DNA from: Pantoea phytobeneficialis
GTDB taxonomy: Bacteria; Pseudomonadota; Gammaproteobacteria; Enterobacterales; Enterobacteriaceae
Assembly (NCBI RefSeq): GCF_009728735.1
Contig: NZ_CP024636.1
Location: 3,576,538-3,640,537, forward strand
DNA length: 64,000 nucleotides
Reading direction: 5' to 3'
This document shows positions 8,164 to 17,227 of this stretch, in pieces; the first letter of the stretch is position 1, and each line of letters opens with the position of its first letter. A program made the translations under genes and the position numbers. The notes beneath the pieces are model-generated. The model saw only the letters and a list, made by a program, of their open reading frames with translations. It was not told where the DNA came from and searched no databases.

Positions 8164-8862
8164 ATGTCGCTAACAGGCTGGCAAAACCGTTTCGAAAACT
8201 GGTTGCAGCAGAACTGGCTGCACGATGATAAAGCCCATGATATCGCCCACCTGCGCCGTGTCTGGATGAGCGCGGCACGCATTATGCAAAATAGCGATGC
8301 CGATGCGCTGGTGGTGCTGACCGCTTGCTACTTTCATGATGTTGTCAACTTACCGAAAAACCACCCGGAACGTCATCTGGCCTCAACTTACGCCGCTGAA
8401 GAGACGCGCCGCATTCTGCAACAAGACTTCCCGGACTTTCCGGCTGACCACATAGATGCTGTCGCGCATGCCGTGCAGGCGCACAGTTTCAGCGCCGCGA
8501 TCGCGCCACAAACCCTTGAGGCGAAGATTGTGCAAGATGCCGACCGCCTGGAGTCACTGGGTGCCATTGGTCTGGCGCGGGTATTTTATACTGCCGGTGC
8601 GCTGGGACGCCCGCTGTTCGACAGCGACGATCCTCTGGGCAAAGATCGTGAATTGAATGATGTGCACTGGACGCTGGATCACTTCCAGAAGAAGTTATTA
8701 CGCCTGCCTGAAACTATGCAAACCGAAGCGGGACGCCAACTGGCGGAACACAATGCCGACTTCCTGGTGCGCTATATGGCAAAACTGTGCGCGGAGCTTC
8801 AGGGCAACCTGACCTCGATGGACGAATCGGTGTTGAGGGATTTCAGTCCCCTACACGTCTAA
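8164..8862 (+). CDS. yedJ: YedJ, HD-domain phosphohydrolase
   Basis: A 232-residue HD-superfamily metal-dependent phosphohydrolase. Metal ligands are visible as the His in [11 protein letters not shown] (about residue 26), the HD pair in CYFHDVV, and Asp in [13 protein letters not shown]. The protein is close to E. coli YedJ from WQ-x2-FENWL at the N terminus onward. The substrate is unknown; HD proteins of this type act on nucleotides or phosphodiesters. The start at 8164 (AGGAG upstream at about 8151) fits the E. coli N terminus better than an upstream in-frame codon at 8092. Confidence 0.9.
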   Translation: MSLTGWQNRFENWLQQNWLHDDKAHDIAHLRRVWMSAARIMQNSDADALVVLTACYFHDVVNLPKNHPERHLASTYAAEETRRILQQDFPDFPADHIDAVAHAVQAHSFSAAIAPQTLEAKIVQDADRLESLGAIGLARVFYTAGALGRPLFDSDDPLGKDRELNDVHWTLDHFQKKLLRLPETMQTEAGRQLAEHNADFLVRYMAKLCAELQGNLTSMDESVLRDFSPLHV

Positions 8863-8938
8863 TATTAAATTTTTATGACAGCCTGTTAACTTTCGGCATC
8901 TTCCGCTACGTTGATGAAAATCAATAAGGAGTAACACG

Positions 8939-9190
8939 ATGACCGAGACCGTTAATTTAACGATTAAGATTGATCCTGCGCTGAAAGAACACATCAAACA
9001 ACTGGCTCTGGACAACCAAATTTCTATGAGTCAGGAAATTGTGAATCGCTTGCAGGCGAGCCTACAGGCTCCGGCGCAGGATGCGATCGACAATCAGGAC
9101 ACAGCAGAAGCGGTAACCGATCAACTGAGTGCTGCTGAACTGAAACAGATTCGCGCGCTGTTGAAGAAGCAGGGCAAGAAAAAGAAATAA
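8939..9190 (+). CDS. Small Arc-like ribbon-helix-helix DNA-binding protein
   Basis: 83 residues. VNLTIKIDPALKEHIKQLA followed by MSQEIVNRLQASL is the beta-strand/helix/helix of Arc/MetJ-type repressors (Arc family, PF03869-like). The C-terminal half is charged, with a lysine-rich tail (LLKKQGKKKK). Such proteins dimerise and bind short operators with the beta ribbon. There is no adjacent toxin gene, so an antitoxin role has no support. It is monocistronic with its own terminator at 9194-9219. Confidence 0.8.
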   Translation: MTETVNLTIKIDPALKEHIKQLALDNQISMSQEIVNRLQASLQAPAQDAIDNQDTAEAVTDQLSAAELKQIRALLKKQGKKKK

Positions 9191-9193
9191 AAC

Positions 9194-9219
9194 AAAACCC
9201 GTCAATTGACGGGTTTTTT
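9194..9219 (+). terminator. Intrinsic terminator of the ribbon-helix-helix gene
   Basis: AAACCCGTCAATTGACGGGTTT forms a perfect palindromic hairpin followed by a run of T, directly after the stop codon at 9190. Confidence 0.9.
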
Positions 9220-9263
9220 CTTACGCGTTTTCCAGTCTGAACCGCTGTGCCCGCAGCCCGAAA

Positions 9264-10667
9264 TCACTTCATGTTGCGGGTGTATTGTTCGATCAATGGC
9301 AATAGCAGTTGCGCTACAGCAGCAAACACCGGCACCACTACCGAATTGCCAAACTGTTTATAGGCCTGGGTATCGGACACCGGAATGCGGAAGCGCGTTT
9401 CACCCGGTGCTTCAAATCCCATCAGCCGCGCGCATTCGCGTGGTGTTAAACGACGTGGGCGGCGTGACATATTGTCCGGCTGATGAAAGTCCTGCTCGCC
9501 CAGCTCACGGTCCCAACCACGATCAATAAGAATTTCCGAACCGTCTTTGTAATAGCGAGCCGACAGGGTGCGCACGCAAACCGACGGATTACGCGCATCG
9601 TTCAGACCGAAACCAAAGCCGTTCCCCTTGGCTTTGTGTTTTTTGGCGTATTGGTAAAGGTAGTTCCACAGTACCGGTGACAACGTATATTTGGCATCAG
9701 GCTGGGGTTCCAGCAAGCTACTGAGCGTCGGGACTTTTTTGGGATAGAGTGCGGGTAAGGCGCGCAGAGAAAATCCCTCGCTCAGATGGGTGTCGCGACG
9801 GATACCCACCAACACAATACGCTCACGATGTTGCGGCAGAAAATGGCGTGCATCGATGATTTTGGCATCGGCCAGTCCCGCGTTATCCGCATCGGCCACG
9901 TCATAGCCCAGCTCATCCAGCGTCGCCATAATAATGGCGAAGGTGCGTCCTTTGTCGTGACTTTTCAGGTTCTTCACGTTTTCCAGCACGAAGAACGGCG
10001 GCTTTTTCGCAGCCAGAATGCGTGCCACATCGAAGAATAAGGTTCCCTGTGCCTCACACTCGAAACCGTGCGCCCGGCCCAGGGCATTCTTTTTACTCAC
10101 ACCGGCCAGCGAGAAGGGCTGGCAGGGGAAACCTGCCAGTAGCACCTGATGGTCAGGGATTGTGCGATCAATATGTTGATAGATGGCTTGCTCATCACTC
10201 AGACCGGCCGGTTGCGTTACCTGGCGAATATCGCTGTTGAAGCGATGTTGCTGCGGATCGCAATAGTGGTTGGCCTTGTAGGTACGCACCGCTTCTTTAT
10301 TCCATTCACTGGTAAAGACGCACTGGCCGCCAATCTGTTCAAAGCCACGGCGAATGCCGCCAATACCGGCAAACAGATCGACAAACTGAAAACGAGGCGC
10401 GTCATAATGCGCGGGACGAGCGGGTAATAACGCCTGCAAACTGGCAACTTCCGCGCTGCTTAACGCCGGTGCTGCACTCTTTCCCTGACGAATACGGTTG
10501 AGACGAGGCACGCTCCAGTCGCGACCACCGGCGTCGCTCAGCGTGCTCACAAGGTCGCGTGCGGCGTAAATTGCCAGCACTTGCAACAACAGCGTGGTGG
10601 CATCGTCAGTGGCGGAAACAGTGAGTGGGGAGGGTGAGGCAGTCGCGGCGGTCTCTTCGGCGTGCAT
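9264..10667 (-). CDS. dcm: Dcm, DNA (cytosine-5)-methyltransferase
   Basis: 467 residues matching E. coli Dcm, which methylates the inner cytosine of CCWGG. Motif [11 protein letters not shown] lies at 95-104, the catalytic Cys182 is in [11 protein letters not shown] (motif IV), the ENVKNL motif VI at 228-233, [10 protein letters not shown] is motif VIII, and [15 protein letters not shown] precedes the C-terminal motif X ([10 protein letters not shown]). The N-terminal ~90 residues resemble the variable Dcm extension. Start ATG 10667 has AAGGA 8 nt upstream. No cognate restriction gene is present, consistent with a solitary methylase whose mutagenic by-product is repaired by the neighbouring Vsr. 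Confidence 0.96.
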   Translation of the reverse strand: MHAEETAATASPSPLTVSATDDATTLLLQVLAIYAARDLVSTLSDAGGRDWSVPRLNRIRQGKSAAPALSSAEVASLQALLPARPAHYDAPRFQFVDLFAGIGGIRRGFEQIGGQCVFTSEWNKEAVRTYKANHYCDPQQHRFNSDIRQVTQPAGLSDEQAIYQHIDRTIPDHQVLLAGFPCQPFSLAGVSKKNALGRAHGFECEAQGTLFFDVARILAAKKPPFFVLENVKNLKSHDKGRTFAIIMATLDELGYDVADADNAGLADAKIIDARHFLPQHRERIVLVGIRRDTHLSEGFSLRALPALYPKKVPTLSSLLEPQPDAKYTLSPVLWNYLYQYAKKHKAKGNGFGFGLNDARNPSVCVRTLSARYYKDGSEILIDRGWDRELGEQDFHQPDNMSRRPRRLTPRECARLMGFEAPGETRFRIPVSDTQAYKQFGNSVVVPVFAAVAQLLLPLIEQYTRNMK

Positions 10668-10810
10668 GCGTTTTTCCTTAACAGTGAAGCGGCTATGCTA
10701 CCACTCCTGACGCTATGAAGAAATTGGCCCGACGTGCCGGTGGTGAATGCGGCTTTCGCTTTTGCCCCAAACCGCTAAAGTTGAAGGAGCCACAAGAAAA
10801 AGGAAAGGTT

Positions 10811-11287
10811 ATGGCCGACGTCCATTCTCGTGATGTTCGTAGCAAGAATATGCGTGCAATTCGTACTCAGGATACGGCGATTGAACAGCGTATTGCGTTG
10901 ATATTAAAAGACCGTGGATTTACCTATCGGGTGCAGGATAAAGCATTAGCCGGTCGACCTGATTTTGTCGTCCCGGCCCAGCAGGCGATTATTTTTGTCC
11001 ACGGCTGCTTCTGGCATCGTCATCATTGCTATCTGTTCAAAATGCCCGCTACGCGTACCGAATTCTGGGCCGGTAAAATTAACAGTAATGTCGAACGGGA
11101 CCGGCGCTACATTCAGCAGTTGCAGGAGAGCGGCTGGAAGGTGCTGATCGTCTGGGAATGTGCGTTACGTGGCAAGCTGCGCCTCAAGGACGAGGCGTTA
11201 ATTGAACGACTGGAGGAGTGGCTGTTGGCCGCCAGTCACAGCGGTGAAATCGATCATGCAGGTTTGCATCATTATCGCGGCGTATAA
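10811..11287 (+). CDS. vsr: Vsr, very short patch mismatch repair endonuclease
   Basis: 158 residues. Vsr nicks 5' of T in the T:G mismatches created by deamination of Dcm-methylated cytosine. Key residues of E. coli Vsr are conserved at the same numbers: Asp51 in GRPDFV, Phe62, His64, Trp68 and His69 in FVHGCFWHRHHC. I chose the ATG at 10811 because AGGAAAGG lies just upstream and the protein begins like E. coli Vsr (MADVHSRDVRSKNM). Unlike E. coli, where vsr overlaps the 3' end of dcm on the same strand, here it is divergent from dcm across a 143-bp intergenic region. Confidence 0.96.
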   Translation: MADVHSRDVRSKNMRAIRTQDTAIEQRIALILKDRGFTYRVQDKALAGRPDFVVPAQQAIIFVHGCFWHRHHCYLFKMPATRTEFWAGKINSNVERDRRYIQQLQESGWKVLIVWECALRGKLRLKDEALIERLEEWLLAASHSGEIDHAGLHHYRGV

Positions 11288-11356
11288 GGCAGATTGTTGC
11301 TTTTACTCGCTATAACGGTTTAGATCACTCCTTTCTCTGGGACGCGGAACATAGCC

Positions 11357-11632
11357 ATGAGCAGCATAAAACTGACGGTCAAACGCCTGTACCAACTTCG
11401 TGACGAACGGATGGTCAACACCCGAGCCACCGCCCGGATCTATCTGGGTGATACGCTGGTCGCCACCGAAGAGATTACGGGTATGACGGAAAGTCCGGTG
11501 AGCAAATATTTGCATGCCGGGGATGTGGCGGGGCAGCCGTTACGCGTTGAGTGGGATTGTGCGGGCATCGCCGATATGTCAGTGACGGCGGTCGAGCGTT
11601 GCCCCTGTTGTCAGGATCACGAACAGGAATAA
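11357..11632 (+). CDS. Hypothetical protein with C-terminal CPCC motif
   Basis: 91 residues, no recognised family. It reads as a small beta-rich soluble protein ([26 protein letters not shown]) ending in [13 protein letters not shown], where CPCC could be a metal or redox site. It ends 10 bp before yedI and probably shares its transcript. The ribosome site is weak (GGGACGCGGAA), so the start is moderately certain. Confidence 0.6.
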   Translation: MSSIKLTVKRLYQLRDERMVNTRATARIYLGDTLVATEEITGMTESPVSKYLHAGDVAGQPLRVEWDCAGIADMSVTAVERCPCCQDHEQE

Positions 11633-11642
11633 GGAAAACATT

Positions 11643-12545
11643 TTGGCAGGAACCAGCTTACTGACGCTTCTGGATGATATTGCCACCTTGCTTGATGACA
11701 TCTCCATGATGGGCAAAGTGGCCGCAAAAAAAACCGCCGGGGTATTGGGTGACGATCTGTCCCTGAATGCGCAACAGGTTACCGGCGTAAAAGCCAATCG
11801 CGAATTGCCGGTGGTGTGGGCGGTGGCGAAAGGCTCCTTTATTAACAAATTGATCCTCGTGCCGCTGGCGCTGCTGATCTCAGCTTTTGCGCCCTGGCTG
11901 ATTACGCCGTTGCTGATGATTGGCGGGGCGTATCTCTGTTTTGAGGGCGTGGAGAAGGTGTTGCACAGCCTCAACCACGATAAAGCCGAGCAAAGCCCGG
12001 AAGCACGTCAGCAGCGTCTTGAGCAACTGGCGCAACAGGATCCAAAGACATTTGAGAAGGATAAAGTGAAAGGTGCGGTACGTACCGACTTTATCCTTTC
12101 GGCCGAAATTGTTGCCATCACACTGGGCATCGTGGCGGAAGCGCCGTTGCTCAATCAGGTGATGGTGCTGGCGGGTATCGCCATTCTGGTGACGGTGGGG
12201 GTGTATGGCATCGTTGCCGGGATTGTGAAAATCGACGATCTCGGATACTGGCTGCGGGAAAAATCATCCACGCTGGCGCAGGCGGTGGGGGGATTGTTGT
12301 TAGCCGCTGCCCCGATATTGATGAAAATTCTGTCGGTGGTGGGTACCCTGGCGATGTTCCTGGTGGGGGGCGGTATTGTCATTCACGGGATTACGCCGTT
12401 GCACCATGCGATTGAGGCGTACAGTGCGGGTTTTAACCCGTTGGTCTCGGCGCTGCTCAGCAACGGCGCCAACCTGGTACTGGGCTTTTTGATTGGGTCG
12501 ATCGTGCTGTTGGTGGTGAATCTGATTGCCAAAGTGCGTGGATAA
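11643..12545 (+). CDS. yedI: YedI, DUF808 inner-membrane protein
   Basis: 300 residues with several membrane segments. The N terminus [20 protein letters not shown] and the block [19 protein letters not shown] are near-identical to E. coli YedI. The function is unknown. The only start that reproduces the family N terminus is TTG at 11643 ([12 protein letters not shown]), preceded by AAGGA at about 11632, so this gene uses a rare start codon. It follows the CPCC hypothetical protein closely. Confidence 0.9.
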   Translation: MAGTSLLTLLDDIATLLDDISMMGKVAAKKTAGVLGDDLSLNAQQVTGVKANRELPVVWAVAKGSFINKLILVPLALLISAFAPWLITPLLMIGGAYLCFEGVEKVLHSLNHDKAEQSPEARQQRLEQLAQQDPKTFEKDKVKGAVRTDFILSAEIVAITLGIVAEAPLLNQVMVLAGIAILVTVGVYGIVAGIVKIDDLGYWLREKSSTLAQAVGGLLLAAAPILMKILSVVGTLAMFLVGGGIVIHGITPLHHAIEAYSAGFNPLVSALLSNGANLVLGFLIGSIVLLVVNLIAKVRG

Positions 12546-12590
12546 AGACTATAAAGCGCAGGAAATTTCTAATCACGGGTCAGGAGAACG

Positions 12591-12725
12591 ATGATGAACG
12601 ACGATATGTTTGAATTTGATATCGATGCACAGCTGGAACAGGCTGAAGCGAAAGCGGCGGAGAAAGCACGCGAAGTCCCGACCGATCTGAGCGACGAAGC
12701 TGATTGCGAAGGTTGTAAAATCTGA
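12591..12725 (+). CDS. Unannotated 44-residue acidic small protein with C-terminal CEGC
   Basis: ATG-ATG at 12591 sits 4 nt after a consensus AGGAG (12582-12586). The frame encodes a 44-residue, strongly acidic, alanine/glutamate-rich helix ending in ADCEGCKI, where a CxxC pair could bind metal or be redox-active. It is followed by a clear terminator at 12750-12782, so ribosome site, frame and terminator all agree. It lies 45 bp after yedI and may be co-transcribed with it. No family is recognised. Confidence 0.72.
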   Translation: MMNDDMFEFDIDAQLEQAEAKAAEKAREVPTDLSDEADCEGCKI

Positions 12726-12749
12726 TTTTCCCACCTGGGAAAGCATTTC

Positions 12750-12782
12750 AAAGCGGATAATAATTTTTATCCGCTTTTTTTA
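12750..12782 (+). terminator. Intrinsic terminator after yedI and the small acidic gene
   Basis: AAAGCGGATAA and TTATCCGCTTT form a near-perfect stem around a short AT loop, followed by a T run. Confidence 0.88.
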
Positions 12783-12906
12783 TTTTCCGCATATTTAACT
12801 GCTTATTCCTAAATTGCAGTAGTAATCACAATCTCTTATAGGCAAAAACCCCCCGCACCTGCTATACCTGATGAAGTTCATTCAACGGGTAGAAGGGAGG
12901 GCGCGT

Positions 12907-13086
12907 ATGACCTTTGCGATCAGTGACGAAGTTCAGCACAAACAGGGCGGACCCACTATGGTGGTGACCGGCTATGCCAGCGGAATGGTAGAGTGTCGTT
13001 GGTATGATGGCTACAGCGTGCGCCGTGAGGCATTCCATAGTGACGAACTCTGTCACTTATCTGCCGCGCGCCAGCTGGCCAGCTAA
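12907..13086 (+). CDS. yodC: YodC, DUF2158-type small protein
   Basis: 59 residues. The pattern ISDEV...KQGGP-x-MVVTGYASGMVECRWYDGY followed by VRREAFHSDEL matches E. coli YodC closely. Its function is unknown, and related domains look like small SH3-like barrels. I chose ATG 12907 because GGGAGGG lies about 6 nt upstream and the N terminus matches YodC. An in-frame ATG at 12871 would add twelve residues. Confidence 0.88.
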   Translation: MTFAISDEVQHKQGGPTMVVTGYASGMVECRWYDGYSVRREAFHSDELCHLSAARQLAS

Positions 13087-13102
13087 TAGCTGAGATGAAT
13101 AC

Positions 13103-13173
13103 GTAGCGGCACGTTTTATCGCGCGACTTTTTCTGCACCCTGCACGAAATTGCGCGATAAATCGCGCCGCTAC
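13103..13173. repeat. Intergenic palindromic repeat, copy 2 (GTAGCGGCRCG...GCGC family)
   Basis: GTAGCGGCACGTTTTATCGC begins at 13103, and GCGATAAATCGCGCCGCTAC ends at 13173, an imperfect complement. The arms are homologous to the element at 5668-5719, with a longer spacer. Both lie between genes. Confidence 0.75.
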
Positions 13174-13248
13174 CGATCCCCGTCTGTACGATCTTTCCCC
13201 GGCTGGCTACACTGTTTTCATTCGCCTTTTTCCGGAGCATGGTTGCTG

Positions 13249-14901
13249 ATGGCACAAACGCCACTTCCCCGGCAGTCGGGCAATCCCATTTTATCTGTTC
13301 ACCTGTGTTTTTTTGCGGTTTTCCTTTTCTCGGCTTTTCTGACGGTGCATGAAGCGCTGGAACTAAAAACCAGCTATGAAGATCGTCAGCGTGCGCAACT
13401 GGCGGAGATTCAAAAGAATCTCGACAGTCAGTTTCAGGAGAGCGTAGATGAGCTGGTTTACTACCAGAAGATGCTGAGTTATGCGCTGACACACCCGCTT
13501 GATTCCGATAACGCGCGCGAAGCGGTGACGCGTTTCCAGGCGTTACGTCAGCATCCGTTGTGGCAATTGCAGCTGAATAGCCCGCGTAGTATGCCGCTGA
13601 ACGGTGTCGGAGATGCCTGGCTGGCGCGTGATCCGCTGCTAAGGCGCGATCCGGCTCTGATTGACCAGGAGATCCGCGCTGCGCTGGAGTTCAGTTTTAT
13701 CATGCAATTCAGCGATCCGGACCATGATTTTCATTCGCGCTTCTGGTACATCTCCCGCGCGGGTTTTTATATCAGCTCGCGACCACCGCAAAGCCCGCAA
13801 GAATTGGAGCAAAGCTATGCCACAATGGTGCAGCGCGCCTATTTTCGTGCCCTTAACCCGCAGCAGAATCCCAGCCCCTATCTGCGCTGGACCAGCGGTT
13901 ACCAGGGGCAGTTCGATGAAGGACTGATGTTGACCCTCAGCGCGCCGATTATCAGCAATGGCTACTGGTATGGCGTGTTGTCGATGGATTTCCCCCAGGC
14001 GCGCATTCGTAATCTGCTGGCGGAAACGCGTCATACGCTGTTGCAAGGTAACCTGGTGTTCCTCGATCGTAAGCTGGAGGAGGTGGCTCGCCTGCATGCC
14101 CCAGATGAAGTCCCACTGAATGCTGAACAACGGCAAGAATTGCTGAAGCGTATGCAACATGAACGCAGCGGCATATTGCGGCTGGGGACGCAGTTTGCCA
14201 GTTGGAGCAAACTGGAAAATGTCGACGGCTACATTATCAATGTGCAGACCCTGAAGCAGGGTATGAAGCAGGAGCTGGGACGCGTTACGCTGTTCCTGCT
14301 CGGCATGTGGTTGCTGTTTGTCCTGATGCTGGCGGTAGCACATCAGGTGATCTTCCGTCTGGTGCGCCGCCAGGATGAACTCTCTGCGCGCCTCACCTGG
14401 CGGGCCAATTACGATGGTTTGACGCGTTTACTCAATCGCAGTGCCTTCTTCGAACAGTTTGTGGCGCAGGCTGCCCACTGCCAGCAGTTGCAGCGACCGC
14501 TTGCGGTTATCCAGTTGGATGTTGATCATTTTAAGAAGGTCAATGACACCTGGGGGCATCATGCGGGCGATCAGGCATTGATCCGTGTAGCCAGCGTAAT
14601 CAGTCATACGCTGCGTAAATACGATGTGGCGGGACGTATTGGCGGGGAAGAATTCTGTATTGTGTTGCCAGAAACCACCCTGGCGGAAGCCAGTGTGGTT
14701 GCGGAGCGCATCCGTGCGCGTCTGGCGGCCAAAACTATCCTGGTGAACGCCAGTACCACCTTTAACATCACGCTCTCCGCCGGGGTGACCAGCAGCGAGG
14801 AGCAGGGCGATTATGACGCAGAGAGCTTGCAGGCCAAAGCCGATAGCCGACTCTACCTGGCGAAAACCAGTGGCCGTAATCGCGTGTGCAGCGCGGATTA
14901 G
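13249..14901 (+). CDS. dgcQ: DgcQ, membrane-anchored diguanylate cyclase
   Basis: 550 residues. An N-terminal membrane segment (LCFFAVFLFSAFLTV) is followed by a periplasmic sensory region of about 330 residues, a second membrane segment (LFLLGMWLLFVLMLAVAHQVI), and a C-terminal GGDEF domain. The active-site signature is GGEEF at 465-469. It is preceded five residues upstream by RKYD, a consensus RxxD inhibitory site, so product feedback is expected. It matches E. coli DgcQ (YedQ), including VAGR-IGGEEFC. It makes c-di-GMP, which favours cellulose or biofilm over swimming. ATG 13249 is assumed; an in-frame TTG at 13243 is closer to the GGAG. Its stop overlaps the convergent gene by 4 bp. Confidence 0.92.
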   Translation: MAQTPLPRQSGNPILSVHLCFFAVFLFSAFLTVHEALELKTSYEDRQRAQLAEIQKNLDSQFQESVDELVYYQKMLSYALTHPLDSDNAREAVTRFQALRQHPLWQLQLNSPRSMPLNGVGDAWLARDPLLRRDPALIDQEIRAALEFSFIMQFSDPDHDFHSRFWYISRAGFYISSRPPQSPQELEQSYATMVQRAYFRALNPQQNPSPYLRWTSGYQGQFDEGLMLTLSAPIISNGYWYGVLSMDFPQARIRNLLAETRHTLLQGNLVFLDRKLEEVARLHAPDEVPLNAEQRQELLKRMQHERSGILRLGTQFASWSKLENVDGYIINVQTLKQGMKQELGRVTLFLLGMWLLFVLMLAVAHQVIFRLVRRQDELSARLTWRANYDGLTRLLNRSAFFEQFVAQAAHCQQLQRPLAVIQLDVDHFKKVNDTWGHHAGDQALIRVASVISHTLRKYDVAGRIGGEEFCIVLPETTLAEASVVAERIRARLAAKTILVNASTTFNITLSAGVTSSEEQGDYDAESLQAKADSRLYLAKTSGRNRVCSAD

Positions 14902-16118
14902 ACCTTACCGTCGTTATCCTCTTCAACCGCCTGGTAAATCCGTTGCAGGATATCCGGAAAGGCAGATTGCACCCGGCTCCAGCTGGGAATAAAGGGTTTG
15001 TCATTCGGACGTTCAATAAATGCCTGACCGGCATCGAGAATCGCCTGGGTGAACATCTCTACCGCCGCCTCTTCAATATGCTGGTCGAACTTCAGACCAT
15101 TCATAGTGGCTTCGTGATTGTAGACCTCCATCATATCCAGCGCGTTGCGATAGTAGGTGGCTTTCAATACCCGGAATGAGTCACTGGTCAGAGGCACACC
15201 CATTGTCGCCAGTTTACGTAGCAACGATTGCACGATGTCATTGCTCATACGCTTAAGGCCACCGGTGCCATCTTCTTCGGCCAGCGGCTGATGCTTATGG
15301 TCATAGTTATCGGCAATCTCTACCTGGCAGCTTTGCCGTGTGGTGTAGTTGCGATAAATCTCCGACAGCACGCCAATTTCCAGCCCCCAGTCGCCGGGAA
15401 TCTTAATATTGTTCAGCACATGGGTGCGCATGGCAAATTCCCCGGACAGCGGGTAGCGGAAGCTGGCGAGATAGTCGAGATATTCCGAATGACCATACAC
15501 TTTTTGCAGTGAGCGCAGCAGCGGCCCCACCAGCAGTCGCCCGACACGACCATTCAGTTTGCCGCCTGCGACACGCGCATAAAAACCTTTGCAGAATTCA
15601 TACTGAAAAGCCGGGTTAGCCAGCGGATAGAGCAAGCGCGCCAGCATACTACGTTCATAAGTGACGATGTCGCAATCGTGCAACGCGACGCAACTGGTAC
15701 GGTCGGAGGCCAGCGTATAACCGGTGCAGAACCAGACGTTACGCCCTTTACCCGGCTGGCTGGGCGAAAGGCCCTCTTTATCCAGCTCGGCATCCAGCGC
15801 TTTCAGACGCGGCCCGTCATTCCACAAAATACGATGGCGCTGGGGCAGGCGAGCAAAGAACTCGCGTGCAAACAGAAACTGCTCGCGGTCTGCACGGTCG
15901 AGGCCAATCACAATCTCATCGAGGTAAGGCACTTTCGCCAGTTCATTGACAATGTTATCCAGCGCCGGTCCTTCCAGTTCGGAAAACAGCGACGGTAAAA
16001 TCAGCCCCATTTTGCGTTTGCGGGCAAAACGCACCATCTCTTTTTCCAGCGACTCAACGCTACGGTGGGTGAGATTATGAAAGTTGGTAATCACGCCATT
16101 CTGGTAAAAATCACTCAT
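14898..16118 (-). CDS. Glucosyl-/mannosyl-3-phosphoglycerate synthase-like glycosyltransferase
   Basis: 406 residues, GT-A fold of the GT81-like group. ALHDCDI carries the DXD metal/sugar-nucleotide motif, and LVGPLLRSLQ and RYPLSGEFAMRT are typical of glucosyl-3-phosphoglycerate synthases. These enzymes join a sugar nucleotide to 3-phosphoglycerate; a phosphatase then yields glucosyl- or mannosylglycerate, a compatible solute. That phosphatase (YedP) is encoded 31 bp upstream in the same operon. I chose ATG 16118 because of AAGGATGAGG just upstream. The sugar donor cannot be decided from sequence alone. Confidence 0.82.
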   Translation of the reverse strand: MSDFYQNGVITNFHNLTHRSVESLEKEMVRFARKRKMGLILPSLFSELEGPALDNIVNELAKVPYLDEIVIGLDRADREQFLFAREFFARLPQRHRILWNDGPRLKALDAELDKEGLSPSQPGKGRNVWFCTGYTLASDRTSCVALHDCDIVTYERSMLARLLYPLANPAFQYEFCKGFYARVAGGKLNGRVGRLLVGPLLRSLQKVYGHSEYLDYLASFRYPLSGEFAMRTHVLNNIKIPGDWGLEIGVLSEIYRNYTTRQSCQVEIADNYDHKHQPLAEEDGTGGLKRMSNDIVQSLLRKLATMGVPLTSDSFRVLKATYYRNALDMMEVYNHEATMNGLKFDQHIEEAAVEMFTQAILDAGQAFIERPNDKPFIPSWSRVQSAFPDILQRIYQAVEEDNDGKV

Positions 16119-16149
16119 CGCCTCATCCTTCTGATTGGCTGTGTGCCCG

Positions 16150-16947
16150 TTAATCGGGTTGGGCAAGAAAATAATCCAAACCTTCACGCCAGCCCTCGGG
16201 ACCAACGTGTGCGGTGTGGTAGACGTTTTCCTCATCATCGCGCGTCAGGATGACCGGCGTTTTACTGAAGCCTTTTATGACGACGGCATAATCGACGCAT
16301 TCCAGCATTGGCACATCATTGGGGCCATCTCCCAGGCCGATGGTGGTACGGGTGATCCCCTCGCGCCGGGCGAGATGCTGTTGCAACGTTTGCAGCGCGT
16401 GACCTTTTCCGCATCCTTCAGGCATCACATGCCAGAAGCGCCCTCCCTGGGTTAACGCCAGACCGTGCTGATGCAGGGCCGCGCGGAATTCATCCAGCCG
16501 TGCGGCATCATCACGCCACAGCACCACCTCAGAAGCATCGCGTTGTCGACTCTGACTGGCTTCCGCCAGCGTCAGGCCAGTGAATCTGGACACTTCAACG
16601 TCACTGAAATCGTGAAAACCGGTGAAGCGAAAGTCAGCCTGTAAGCCTTTCAACTGCTGACAAAGTGCAAGGTAAGCGTGCCCCTGTCCTTCACTGCGCC
16701 GCTCCTCCGCCTCAAGAACAATACGGGCACCGTTTTCAGCAATAAAAGGCGATCCGGCGATGCCGAGTTTTTTTTGCAGCGGAATGATCTCGGCCGCCGT
16801 TTTGCTGGAACAGATCACCAGCGGAATCTGATTTTGTTTCAGACGTGCCAGCCATTCGCTGGCGGCATCCCAACGATAATCGTGATGGTCCAGCAGTGAG
16901 CCATCGAGGTCGGTGACGATCAATAACGGTTGGTCAAGACTGACCAT
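16150..16947 (-). CDS. yedP: YedP, mannosyl/glucosyl-3-phosphoglycerate phosphatase (HAD family)
   Basis: 265 residues. HAD motif I DLDGSLLD begins near residue 13 (catalytic Asp pair), motif II is VICSSKT, and motif IV is GLGDGPNDVPML, with the Cof-type cap characteristic of MPGP phosphatases. It matches E. coli YedP through PLLIVTDLDG and IAENGARI. In E. coli no synthase accompanies it; here it is paired with a GT81-like synthase, giving a complete two-step solute pathway. ATG 16947 has AAGGAGTG 8 nt upstream. Confidence 0.9.
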   Translation of the reverse strand: MVSLDQPLLIVTDLDGSLLDHHDYRWDAASEWLARLKQNQIPLVICSSKTAAEIIPLQKKLGIAGSPFIAENGARIVLEAEERRSEGQGHAYLALCQQLKGLQADFRFTGFHDFSDVEVSRFTGLTLAEASQSRQRDASEVVLWRDDAARLDEFRAALHQHGLALTQGGRFWHVMPEGCGKGHALQTLQQHLARREGITRTTIGLGDGPNDVPMLECVDYAVVIKGFSKTPVILTRDDEENVYHTAHVGPEGWREGLDYFLAQPD

Positions 16948-17193
16948 CTTCACACTCCTTACACCCTTGGGCATCCGTAAAGCGAGGAATAATCAGTATA
17001 ATAGCGTAATCGCGATCACACTTTTTCGCACAGCAATGGGAAGTTAACCCAGGAAAATTCCTAAAACAGGCTAACAGCAGAATTGTGCATGTGTAAAAGA
17101 TGCGCAGAAAAAAGACAGCATACATGCGGTGTTTTCGGTAACAACCGCGACGTAAAACAGGTGAGGGGTTGCACCTCTGGAAAGCGTTGGCAC

Positions 17194-17221
17194 TTGTCTT
17201 ATTCAGACTGAGGCGTAATCT
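17194..17221 (+). promoter_or_regulatory. Promoter of the DsrA small RNA
   Basis: TTGTCT (-35, 17194-17199) and TAATCT (-10, 17216-17221) are separated by 16 nt and place transcription start near 17228, at the expected 5' end of the DsrA homologue. Confidence 0.65.
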
Positions 17222-17227
17222 GGCTGC

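Noticed and set aside
9264..11287. dcm-vsr considered as part of a restriction-modification defence island
   Set aside because: No restriction enzyme gene nearby, and the dcm/vsr pair is a housekeeping feature at the conserved enterobacterial position.
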